Of a stretch of 33,295 bases of DNA, positions 8,825 through 17,217 are shown piece by piece (the first letter of the stretch is position 1; each line of letters opens with the position of its first letter). Below the pieces are notes generated by a model that ran no database searches, was not told where the DNA came from, and saw only the letters and a list, made by a program, of their open reading frames with translations. A program made the position numbers and the translations under genes. The stretch lies in contig JAUXGB010000004.1 of the NCBI GenBank assembly GCA_030622515.1, forward strand, positions 1 to 33,295. Reading direction: 5' to 3'. This DNA comes from Candidatus Altarchaeota archaeon (GTDB lineage: Archaea > SpSt-1190 > DYHY01).

Positions 8825-10933
8825 ATGGGATACACCCTTCTAGTCGCCGAAAAACCATCCGCAGCCAAAAAACTTGCCGAGGCCCTTGCCGATGGGAAGC
8901 CGAAGATTCACAAACAGGGAAGAGTCTTCCATTTTGAGCTTACAAGGAAAGGGGAGCACATCTTTGTCGTCCCGGCAGTCGGCCACCTCTACGGCCTGAT
9001 TGAGGCAAACAAGAAGGGATGGAATTATCCCGTCTTCGAGACCAAGTGGGTTCCAATCTACGAGGCAAACAAGAGGGCTGAGTTCTCAAAAAAGTATCTT
9101 GACAACATGAGGAAAGTCGCCTCCGGAGCCGACAAGTTTGTCTCGGCAACCGACTACGATGTCGAAGGCTCGGTAATTGCCTACAACATTCTCCGCTTCG
9201 CAGCCGGGACAGAAAAAGCAAAACGAATGAAATTCTCCACCCTGACCAAGAAGGAACTCTGCGAAGCCTTCGACAACGCAATGCCTGAACTTGACTTCCC
9301 CCAAATCGAGGCAGGCCTGACCCGCCACCAGCTTGACTGGATTTACGGCATCAACCTCACCCGCGCGCTAACCCTTTCCATCAAGAAAGCAGGTCGCTGG
9401 GCCATCCTCTCCACAGGAAGAGTGCAAGGACCAGCCCTCGCCATCCTCTACAAGAGGGAGACGGAAATCAAGGCATTCAAGCCAGTCCCGTTCTGGCAGC
9501 TCGAGCTCCACACCCACAAAGGCAAGCAGAAGATACTTGCCCTCCACATTGAAGACAAGTTTTGGGAAAAAGAAAAGGCCGACACCGCCCTAAAGAATGC
9601 CAAGGGAGGAAAGGCCAAAGTTGACAAGATTGAAAAGAGACTATACAAGCAGGCTGTCCCAACCCCATTCAACCTCACATCCCTCCAGACAGAAGCCTAC
9701 CGACACTTTGGCTACACCCCACGAATCACCCAGCAAATCGCCCAGTCCCTCTACGAAAAAGCAATCATCTCCTACCCCCGAACATCCTCCCAGCAGCTGC
9801 CTCCAGCGCTCGGCCTTCGCGACATAATCCAGAAGCTCTACAAGCAGCCTAACTACACCGAGCTTGCCGGCAAGCTTCTTGAGCAGAAAGAGCTGACCCC
9901 AAACAACGGCAAGAAAACCGACCCGGCCCATCCAGCTATCCACCCTACCGGCGAAAAGCTAAAGCTCCTCACCGACCGGCAGAAAAAACTCTACGACCTG
10001 ATTGTCCGCCGCTTCCTCTCCGTCTTCGCCGAACCAGCCGAAAGGGAATCAATGAAAATAACCTTTGACGTCAATGGGGAAAAGTTCGCCGCCTCCGGAA
10101 GAAGAACCGTCTCCAAGGGATGGATGATATTTTACGGACCCTACGCCAAGTTTGACGAGCTTACCCTGCCAAAACTTTCCGAAGGAGAAACCTTGCCAAT
10201 CGACAACATCCTCATGCTTGACAAGGAAACCCAGCCACCCTCGCGCTACAACATGGCCTCCCTAATCAAAATCCTCGAGAAGGAGAATGTTGGAACCAAA
10301 GCAACCCGCGCAGACATTATCCAAACCCTCTACTCCCGCGGCTACGTCCGTGAGAAGTCAATCGAAGTCTCCGAGCTCGGCATCGCCGTCGTTCAGGCAC
10401 TCGAGAAGCACGCCCCGCAAATCGTCTCAATTGAGCTTACCCGCGATTTTGAAACCAAGATGGAAAAAGTTTCCGAGGGAAAAACGAAGAAAGAGGAAAT
10501 AATCGAAGACGCCAAGGCCATGCTTACCAAAACCCTCACCAAGTTCAAGAAGGAAGAGGAGCAGGTTGGCAAGGAACTGCTTTCAGCTTTGCAGATAACA
10601 CAGGACAAGCAGGCAACCCTTGGCAAGTGCCCTGCCTGCAAGGACGGGATGGTCAAGCGGCTCTTCAACCCGCGAACAAGGAAGCAATTCGCCGGCTGCT
10701 CAACCTATCCAAAGTGCAAGAACGGTTTCCCTCTCCCCCTCGGCGCCCTCATCGCAGCCACAGGCAAGACCTGCGACAAGTGCAACACCCCAATCATCAG
10801 GGTCATCCGCGCCGGCCGACGCCCCTTCACCATGTGCCTCGACCCAAAATGCCCGACCAAAGCCGACTGGGGCAAGAAAAAAAGAAAAGCAAAACCATCA
10901 AACGAAGTGCCGCTGAAGGACGTAAAGGGATAA
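8825..10933 (+). CDS. topA: DNA topoisomerase I (type IA) with C-terminal zinc fingers
   Basis: LLVAEKPSAAKKLAEAL TOPRIM start, ATDYDVEGSVI, SYPRTSSQQLP catalytic Tyr motif, C-terminal CPACKDG...C and CDKCNTP...C fingers. Confidence 0.95.
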   Translation: MGYTLLVAEKPSAAKKLAEALADGKPKIHKQGRVFHFELTRKGEHIFVVPAVGHLYGLIEANKKGWNYPVFETKWVPIYEANKRAEFSKKYLDNMRKVASGADKFVSATDYDVEGSVIAYNILRFAAGTEKAKRMKFSTLTKKELCEAFDNAMPELDFPQIEAGLTRHQLDWIYGINLTRALTLSIKKAGRWAILSTGRVQGPALAILYKRETEIKAFKPVPFWQLELHTHKGKQKILALHIEDKFWEKEKADTALKNAKGGKAKVDKIEKRLYKQAVPTPFNLTSLQTEAYRHFGYTPRITQQIAQSLYEKAIISYPRTSSQQLPPALGLRDIIQKLYKQPNYTELAGKLLEQKELTPNNGKKTDPAHPAIHPTGEKLKLLTDRQKKLYDLIVRRFLSVFAEPAERESMKITFDVNGEKFAASGRRTVSKGWMIFYGPYAKFDELTLPKLSEGETLPIDNILMLDKETQPPSRYNMASLIKILEKENVGTKATRADIIQTLYSRGYVREKSIEVSELGIAVVQALEKHAPQIVSIELTRDFETKMEKVSEGKTKKEEIIEDAKAMLTKTLTKFKKEEEQVGKELLSALQITQDKQATLGKCPACKDGMVKRLFNPRTRKQFAGCSTYPKCKNGFPLPLGALIAATGKTCDKCNTPIIRVIRAGRRPFTMCLDPKCPTKADWGKKKRKAKPSNEVPLKDVKG

Positions 10934-11030
10934 GACATAAAACCCCCAACCTGGAGTGTGACAGGGACAGAGTATCGGGCGTTCCCATAATTAAACCCGA
11001 AGCAAAATAATTTTATTAAATGGTGAAGAA

Positions 11031-12137
11031 ATGAAATACAGAAAAATAGTTTTCCCAAGGGATGGCGCAGCCCATAACAACATCATTGAGTGGTGGTATT
11101 TCAACGGGCACCTGAAAGATAGAAAAGGCAACAAGTACGCCTTCATGGATTGTCTCTTTAAGGCAAATCCCAAAAAAGTAAAGCTCCCTTTTTTGGAAAA
11201 AGTCCCACTCAAGAACACCTATTTTGCACACGTCCTTTTGTCTGATATTAAGAAAAAGAAGTTCTATTCGAATGTTCAGCCCCTAGCTATAGTTTCAAGA
11301 GACAGCTTCTCAAAACCACTATTTTTTGTGAATTATACCGCACCCTCCCTGCAAGGATACCTGAATTGTGAAATTGAGGAAATCGACAAATTCAACTACA
11401 GAATTAAGTCAGAGTTCTTTGATTTAACTCTGAAATCCACCAAAAAACCTTTGCTTGAGGGCGGACGCGGATTCATTGAATTGAATTCAAAAAAAAGTTT
11501 TTACTATTCATTGACCAACCTCAAAACCGAGGGGTACATTACAGTTAATGGCAAGCGAATCAGGGTAAAGGGTCAGTCATGGATGGACCACCAGTGGGCT
11601 GATGTTCCCTACTCGAAAGATAAATGGAGTTGGTTTTCAATCCAGCTGAATAACAACACCGAAATGGTCTGCTTTGAATATGATGACAAGAAAAAGAAAG
11701 TCTATCTTGCGAGCATTTCGTACCCGAACGGAAACACCACCCATACCGAAGACGTGTTGTTAACCCCTCTTGGGAAAGTGTGGAAAAGTAAGATAACTGG
11801 TGCCAAGTACCCTCTTTTATGGAAAATTCAAGTGCCATCTAAAAAGATAGACCTTGTCGTGAGCCCTTTAATGAAAGAACAGGAAATGATTTTCGGGCCA
11901 ATTAACTACTGGGAGGGACCGTTAAGAGTCAAAGGGAAAGTGAACAACAAGAATGTGACCGGCAAGGGTTTTGCAGAGCTTGTTGGCTACCCAACAAATA
12001 AGTTTTTTGTTGAGTTTTACAGGCCAGAACTAAAGAGACTTGAGAAAAAGATCAAAACGGACCTGAAAACATGGATTGGCCATAAGATAGGCAAGCAGTT
12101 TAAGGCGGCGACAAAACCATTAACTAAGACGAGCTAG
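11031..12137 (+). CDS. CrtC/AttH-like lipocalin-fold protein (carotenoid 1,2-hydratase family-like)
   Basis: EWWYFNGHL near the N-terminus, GQSWMDHQWADV, INYWEGPLRVKG, AELVGYP motifs of the CrtC/AttH superfamily; AT-richer than its neighbours. Confidence 0.7.
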   Translation: MKYRKIVFPRDGAAHNNIIEWWYFNGHLKDRKGNKYAFMDCLFKANPKKVKLPFLEKVPLKNTYFAHVLLSDIKKKKFYSNVQPLAIVSRDSFSKPLFFVNYTAPSLQGYLNCEIEEIDKFNYRIKSEFFDLTLKSTKKPLLEGGRGFIELNSKKSFYYSLTNLKTEGYITVNGKRIRVKGQSWMDHQWADVPYSKDKWSWFSIQLNNNTEMVCFEYDDKKKKVYLASISYPNGNTTHTEDVLLTPLGKVWKSKITGAKYPLLWKIQVPSKKIDLVVSPLMKEQEMIFGPINYWEGPLRVKGKVNNKNVTGKGFAELVGYPTNKFFVEFYRPELKRLEKKIKTDLKTWIGHKIGKQFKAATKPLTKTS

Positions 12138-12207
12138 GCGAGTCAGCAAAACACCCTTTATTCCCCTTGGCCACAACCTATAAAACCCCAAAGCCCTGAT
12201 TTCTCAC

Positions 12208-13299
12208 ATGGACATTGAAACCAAGCTTGACCTAATCACCTCAGCTCCAATAGAGGAAGTCATAACCCGAGACGAGCTAAAGCACATTCTTGAGACAAAC
12301 AACAGCCCAAGGGCTTACGACGGTTTCGAGCCTTCCGGCATCCTCCACATCGGCTCCGGTCTCATGAGAGCCATAAAAATCAAGGAGCTTCAGGAAGCCG
12401 GCATCCACTTTACCCTCTGGTTGGCTGACTGGCACGCCTGGCTAAACAACAAGCTCGGCGGCGACCTTGAATCAATGAGAAAAGTCGGCGAATACTTTAT
12501 TGAAGGCTGGAAAGCATTCGGCCTTGACACCTCCAAGCTGGAAATCCAGTGGGTATCCGACGCTGTCGAGGACCCGGGCTACTGGAAGCTTGTCATGCAG
12601 GTTGCAAAAGCCACCACCCTCAACCGCGCAAAAAGATGCCTCTCCATCATGGGCCGCAAGGAAGCGGAACTGAAGCAAACAGCCCAGCTCTTCTACCCCT
12701 GCATGCAGGTGGCTGACATCTTCTATCTCGACATAGACATCTGCCAGTTAGGAATGGACCAGAGACGCGCCAACATGCTTGCACGCGAGCTTGCACCGAA
12801 GCTTGGCCTAAAGAAGCCAGTAGCAGTCCACCACCACATGCTTGCAGGCCTCCAAAGCCCAAGCGCCATGGGCAGCGAGTTTGACGACGACTCGAAAGTT
12901 TCAAGCGAAATCTCAAACAAAATGTCAAAAAGCAAGCCAGACAGCTCCATCTACATCCACGACTCGCCGCAGGAGATTGAAAGAAAAATCAAGAAAGCCT
13001 TCTGCGAACCAAAGAACACCAAGTTTAACCCAATGCTTGAATATGCAAAATACATAATCTTCAAGTCCCAGAAAGATTTCACTATCGAACGGCCAAAGAA
13101 GTTTGGCGGGCCAGTTGCCTATTCCCAATTCAAGGACCTCGAGCAGGACTTTGCAGCAGGCAAGCTTCACCCGCAGGACCTAAAGGCAGGAATCGCAAGG
13201 GACGTGACCAAACTACTGGAGCCTGCCCGCAAGCACTTTGCCTCTGGCGAACCCAAGCGCCTCTACGACTTTGTCAAAGGCCTTCAGGTGACACGCTAG
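12208..13299 (+). CDS. tyrS: Tyrosyl-tRNA synthetase (archaeal type)
   Basis: GFEPSGILHIGSGLMRAIK class I signature, KMSKSKPDSSIYIHD (KMSKS), archaeal TyrRS length. Confidence 0.93.
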   Translation: MDIETKLDLITSAPIEEVITRDELKHILETNNSPRAYDGFEPSGILHIGSGLMRAIKIKELQEAGIHFTLWLADWHAWLNNKLGGDLESMRKVGEYFIEGWKAFGLDTSKLEIQWVSDAVEDPGYWKLVMQVAKATTLNRAKRCLSIMGRKEAELKQTAQLFYPCMQVADIFYLDIDICQLGMDQRRANMLARELAPKLGLKKPVAVHHHMLAGLQSPSAMGSEFDDDSKVSSEISNKMSKSKPDSSIYIHDSPQEIERKIKKAFCEPKNTKFNPMLEYAKYIIFKSQKDFTIERPKKFGGPVAYSQFKDLEQDFAAGKLHPQDLKAGIARDVTKLLEPARKHFASGEPKRLYDFVKGLQVTR

Positions 13300-13772
13300 G
13301 CCCTTTCGCACAGCTCGTGAATGTGCTTGAAAAAATATTTTGCATTCTCAACGCTTTCTTTTGCAGGTTCAACATTTGCCTGTGGCAGTGTCCTGTATGT
13401 AAACTTGCCTCTCTTTTTCTTTTCCTTCCAGAATATCCTCAGCAGGACTTCCGCACTTGCAAGCGCCTTACTGTAAATCTTAAGCAGCTCAACATCCACT
13501 TCGCCGCTGTCGACAAGCCTTCCGAAGGTCTCGTAAGATTTCCTGTGCTCCCCCGGCGGCCCTGTCCTTATGCCTTTTGTAAGCAGGTAGGCCTTTGCCG
13601 AATAGAAAACCGCATAATAGCAGTGGGAAATTACCGAGCTGTAATATGTCTCAGGCTCTTTTATCTCAAATACTTCCTTCTGGATTTCCAGGCTTTCACT
13701 TATCCTAAATATTATGCCGGCCAGCTTGATTTCATTTTCTGCCCTCTGAGCAAGGTACAAACCTGAATCCAT
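13296..13772 (-). CDS. HEPN-domain protein (toxin of MNT-HEPN pair 1)
   Basis: SHCYYAVFYSAKAYLLTKGIRTGPPGEH (R-x6-H), all-helical; directly downstream of and overlapping an MNT nucleotidyltransferase gene. Confidence 0.82.
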   Translation of the reverse strand: MDSGLYLAQRAENEIKLAGIIFRISESLEIQKEVFEIKEPETYYSSVISHCYYAVFYSAKAYLLTKGIRTGPPGEHRKSYETFGRLVDSGEVDVELLKIYSKALASAEVLLRIFWKEKKKRGKFTYRTLPQANVEPAKESVENAKYFFKHIHELCERA

Positions 13773-14373
13773 TTCTTATCCCCTCATCCAAGATTGAATA
13801 GAATATGGCCGGATTGTGTATTGCCAGATGTCTTCTTGCAATTTCTTTTCCAACGTTCCCCCGCCTGTCCTTAAGCATCTTAAGCATCTCGTCCCGCGTA
13901 AACACATGGGCATCTAGTCGAATTATGCATTTCAGCTCCGCCGAGTTCATCGCCGCCTTGCAGTTTTTCTTCTCCTTTCCAGAATTCACAAACAAAGCGA
14001 CATCCAAATCAGAGTCACCTTTCTGATTTCCCTCAGCATAAGAACCGAAAACTACCATAGACACGAAACTAATGTCTGCAATCTCCTCTATTACTCTTTT
14101 CAGGCACTTCCTTGCCACTGTTGGAAGCATTTCCCCTACAAGAATCCCGAAGTAGGCAAGCACACTTGCGTTCCCCAGATTGGTCCTGTAGAGAATAATG
14201 TTGCCTACCTTCCTCTTTCGCACAAGCCCTTCAGCAAGAAATCTAGATATTGCCCTCTGGACGACCGAGTTTGATTTCTCCCCTACATATCCCTTTATCT
14301 CCCCGTACGTCATCTCCCTGTACGGCCTCATAAGAAAGGCCCCAAAAATCCTTGTTTGTTTTGGCGTCAGCAT
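13732..14373 (-). CDS. wHTH-MNT nucleotidyltransferase (antitoxin of pair 1)
   Basis: N-terminal winged-helix region, then VVFGSYAEGNQKGDSDLDVALFV (GSxxxGxxxxSDxD). Confidence 0.87.
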   Translation of the reverse strand: MLTPKQTRIFGAFLMRPYREMTYGEIKGYVGEKSNSVVQRAISRFLAEGLVRKRKVGNIILYRTNLGNASVLAYFGILVGEMLPTVARKCLKRVIEEIADISFVSMVVFGSYAEGNQKGDSDLDVALFVNSGKEKKNCKAAMNSAELKCIIRLDAHVFTRDEMLKMLKDRRGNVGKEIARRHLAIHNPAIFYSILDEGIRNGFRFVPCSEGRK

Positions 14374-14376
14374 AAA

Positions 14377-14424
14377 CCTACCTCTTTTCAGGTATATCCC
14401 TACCTCTTTTCAGGTATATAAATA
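14377..14424 (-). promoter_or_regulatory. TATA box plus two tandem 22-bp-spaced palindromic operator repeats upstream of MNT pair 1
   Basis: CCTACCTCTTTTCAGGTATAT at 14377-14397 and again at 14399-14419; each contains TACCT-N6-AGGTA; minus-strand TATA ATATTTATATA overlaps the distal repeat. Confidence 0.75.
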
Positions 14425-14489
14425 TTTCTATTCCTAAAAAGTAAGGAACAACTTTTAAACCCCTGCTATGGAATCTTTCAGGTGACAAA

Positions 14490-14915
14490 ATGAGCTTGAA
14501 GACCGCCATAGGCTGCAGGGGGGTTATCATCCACGAAGAAAAGGTTCTCCTGACAAACGACCCCACGAAGAAAAGGGGCTGGGTTTTTCCCGGGGGAAAA
14601 ATGAAGGACGGCGAGCTGCCAGAGGCCTGCGTGAAGCGGGAGGTCAAGGAAGAAACCGGCATTGATGTGGACATTGGCGAGATTTTCCACACCCGCCTCT
14701 TCGACGAAAGAAACACCCCGACCTACAAGGCCGACTGGTTTCTGATGCTCTACTACATGGCAACCCCGAAGAGTCTCGAACTCAAGCCGGAGGAAGGAGA
14801 AGAAGCTGGATGGTTCACCCTCGAACAGGTCAAGCAGCTGAAGAAAACCTCAATCGTCCTCAAGACTGTCCTCCTCAAAGCAGGCTTCTGGAAAGAAGTC
14901 CAGACTACACTTTAG
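14490..14915 (+). CDS. NUDIX hydrolase
   Basis: Nudix box GKMKDGELPEACVKREVKEETGI; SD AGGTGA-CAAA-ATG. Confidence 0.92.
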   Translation: MSLKTAIGCRGVIIHEEKVLLTNDPTKKRGWVFPGGKMKDGELPEACVKREVKEETGIDVDIGEIFHTRLFDERNTPTYKADWFLMLYYMATPKSLELKPEEGEEAGWFTLEQVKQLKKTSIVLKTVLLKAGFWKEVQTTL

Positions 14916-15939
14916 ACTTCTTCCTGTCGCTCAAAACAGCCTCGTTGATTTTTTCCACATCAGCTACCTGATAGAACTGCCCCTCACCTATCAAAGCAAT
15001 AGCCCGACCGTTCTTCTCCCCATCCTTGTCAACACCAATCCCAATAACTGAAACGCTGACCTCAGCCTCCTTGCAGGCGTAGGCCTCCTCAAGCGCAGCT
15101 TCAAGCGGCTTCTTTCCCTCTGTCGGTATCCCGTCTGTAATCAGGATGATGTGCTTCCTGTTTTTCAAGCCAGACGAAAGCAGCAGGTTCCGCGCCTCTC
15201 TCAACCCAAGACCCAAATCAGTGGTTCCTGTCGGCGCCAGAGAGGCAACATTTTTCGAGAAGGAAAACAGGCTTTCCCCAAAGGAAACAACCCTGTGGCT
15301 CTTCTTGTTGAACGACAAAACACTTGTCCGGTCGCCTTCGTGAAGGGAGACAAAAGCCAGTCCAATGGCCGCCCTCTTACAAGCATCAATCTTCTTTCCC
15401 CTCATGCTTCCAGAAGAGTCAAGCGCAAAGACAAAGTCCACCGAGGTGTTCTTTCCTTTCTCCCAAGCAACCAAGTCACAGGCTTCAACAGAAGAGTGCC
15501 CCCTGCGCACAGCTTTTGCAACACTCTTTCTTGGCGAGATAGACCTGTAGCTCATCCCTTTCTCAAACGGCTTGGGTTCGATAGGAAAAACACTGCCCCC
15601 CTTCTCATGAGCCCGATGCTCCCCATAGCCAAGCTTGCCTAGCACGCGAAGCTCGTCATCAACCAAATCAAATGCAATAACATCAAGAGCAGAATCCGTC
15701 AGCCCGTCCCCATCAATCAACCCATCGTCCCTCATGCTCTTCAGCGTTGAATCAATAGACTGCTCAACCATCCTGATGGAGTCTGGCCTGTTTTTCAACT
15801 CGCCGAGCTGAACCAGCCTCATCCCAGTCAGCCCCTCAAGCAGCTCCGGGTCGAAAGAGGCTATCGCCTCCTTGTAATTCTCAACAATCTTCTTTGCAAA
15901 AAACTTGGCAGAGACTCCTTTCGTCCCCCTGTTCGCCAT
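14905..15939 (-). CDS. VWA-domain protein (ChlD/BchD-like C-terminal part)
   Basis: MIDAS motif DSSGSMRGKKIDACKRAAIGLAF, TDLGLGLREA, LITDGIPTEG; open frame continues upstream to 16041 without a canonical start codon. Confidence 0.88.
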   Translation of the reverse strand: MANRGTKGVSAKFFAKKIVENYKEAIASFDPELLEGLTGMRLVQLGELKNRPDSIRMVEQSIDSTLKSMRDDGLIDGDGLTDSALDVIAFDLVDDELRVLGKLGYGEHRAHEKGGSVFPIEPKPFEKGMSYRSISPRKSVAKAVRRGHSSVEACDLVAWEKGKNTSVDFVFALDSSGSMRGKKIDACKRAAIGLAFVSLHEGDRTSVLSFNKKSHRVVSFGESLFSFSKNVASLAPTGTTDLGLGLREARNLLLSSGLKNRKHIILITDGIPTEGKKPLEAALEEAYACKEAEVSVSVIGIGVDKDGEKNGRAIALIGEGQFYQVADVEKINEAVLSDRKKSKV

Positions 15940-16022
15940 CGAGCGAAGCAGGCTCTTCTTCCTGTTGTCAACCTTCTCCCCGGGCTTCTCTCCTTTCTTT
16001 TCCTTGACCCTTTCCTCAATTT

Positions 16023-16928
16023 CTAATTTTTTTTTACTATCTCACTTTTCTTGAGAATCTCACGAACGATTTCCTCAGCACTGGTCGCATACCGCGCCTT
16101 AGGGCTCAGCTTCATCCTGTGGGCAAGAACGGAAACGGCAACATCATACAAATCATCAAGGGCGGCTTCCTGCCTTCCGTGAAGGGTAGCATTAGTCTGT
16201 ACCCTCTCATAGAGACCAATCGATGCCCTGACTCCGGCAGGCCTCTCAATCCTCTCATCGTTCCTTGTCGCCCGCACAATCTCGACAATCTTGCCAAGAA
16301 GTTCACCTGAAACACTGACGCCAAGCTTCTTTCCTTTCTCAACAACAATTCCCCGCTCAGTCTTTACATCCTCAGGATATTCCATCTCAACAATGTCAAA
16401 CCTGTCCAGAAGAACCTCGCTCAGCCTCTCCGTTCCGACATATTCCGTCGGGTTCATTGTAGCGATGAAGACGAAGTTTGCAGGATAGTCAATATCAAAC
16501 CCGCCAATAGTTGCAACCTTTTCCTCAATGACCTGCAATAAAGCGTTCTGGAGACGCTCCGCACACCTGTTCAATTCGTCAAAGAAGACAACCCCGCCGT
16601 CAGCCTTCAGAAGCTTCCCGGGCGAGAAAGCCTCCTTCGAGTCAGGACCATACTTCAGCGCCTTGACCGGGTCAATGTCCCCCAACAGGTGCTCGACCTG
16701 CAGGTCTGGCGACCCCTGAAGTCTCATAAACTTCTTCCCTGGAAGCAATTTTGCAACCGATTTTGCCAAAGTGGTCTTCCCAACCCCGGGAAAACCGACA
16801 ATAATGACATTCCGTCCGGCAAGCAGGGCAGACGCCATCTGCCTTTTGGCATTCTCCTGCCCAATTATCTCTGGAAACAGCTCTTCACCCTTGGAAATCT
16901 TCCCCTTGAGTATCCCAGAGAGGTCCAT
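16023..16928 (-). CDS. MoxR/ChlI-like AAA+ ATPase (magnesium-chelatase-type)
   Basis: Walker A GFPGVGKTTL, Walker B GGVVFFDELNR, sensor ATMNPTEYVGTE, RPAGVRASIGLYERVQ; ends GTA AAA AAA AAT TAG. Confidence 0.92.
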   Translation of the reverse strand: MDLSGILKGKISKGEELFPEIIGQENAKRQMASALLAGRNVIIVGFPGVGKTTLAKSVAKLLPGKKFMRLQGSPDLQVEHLLGDIDPVKALKYGPDSKEAFSPGKLLKADGGVVFFDELNRCAERLQNALLQVIEEKVATIGGFDIDYPANFVFIATMNPTEYVGTERLSEVLLDRFDIVEMEYPEDVKTERGIVVEKGKKLGVSVSGELLGKIVEIVRATRNDERIERPAGVRASIGLYERVQTNATLHGRQEAALDDLYDVAVSVLAHRMKLSPKARYATSAEEIVREILKKSEIVKKN

Positions 16929-17009
16929 AGGAACCCGCCTACCGGGGCATTAAAATAGTTTCCCAATCCCTATTTTTTTAAAGGGTAATCTTCTCCGGAT
17001 TAAAGACAG

Positions 17010-17084
17010 GCGGCTGTAGTCTAGCGGTCAGGATCTGAGCTTCCCAAGCTCATGACCCGGGTTCAAATCCCGGCAGCCGCACCA
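17010..17084 (+). tRNA. tRNA-Gly (anticodon CCC), CCA encoded
   Basis: Acceptor GCGGCTG/CAGCCGC, anticodon arm TGAGC-TTCCCAA-GCTCA, T-arm CCGGG-TTCAAAT-CCCGG, discriminator A plus CCA; TTTTTTTAAAGG upstream. Confidence 0.95.
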
Positions 17085-17090
17085 CCTATC

Positions 17091-17111
17091 TTTTCTTTTC
17101 AAAAAAGAAAA
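17091..17111. terminator. AT-only inverted repeat, possible tRNA 3' end element
   Basis: TTTTCTTTT (17091-17099) and AAAAGAAAA (17103-17111) with a 3-nt loop just after tRNA-Gly. Confidence 0.3.
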
Positions 17112-17217
17112 TCTGTGGGTCACTTAAGAAAACAAATAGGCCTCTGCAAAACCCCAAAGCATATTGCGTGTCAAAGACATGCGTTTTGCTGAAGCTTTGC
17201 AAAAGGTTCAGCCGCAT

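Noticed and set aside
13317-13766. 149-aa plus-strand ORF opposite the HEPN1 gene
   Set aside because: Cys/Phe-rich shadow frame antisense to a gene with HEPN motifs and operon context.
14377-14419. Tandem 21-bp repeat as a CRISPR or mini-satellite
   Set aside because: Only two units with a 1-bp gap, internally palindromic and placed between TATA box and start codon; fits an operator, not a CRISPR array.
15151-15642. 163-aa plus-strand ORF opposite the VWA gene
   Set aside because: Low-complexity Ser/Arg/Lys-rich antisense frame; the VWA MIDAS motif supports the minus strand.
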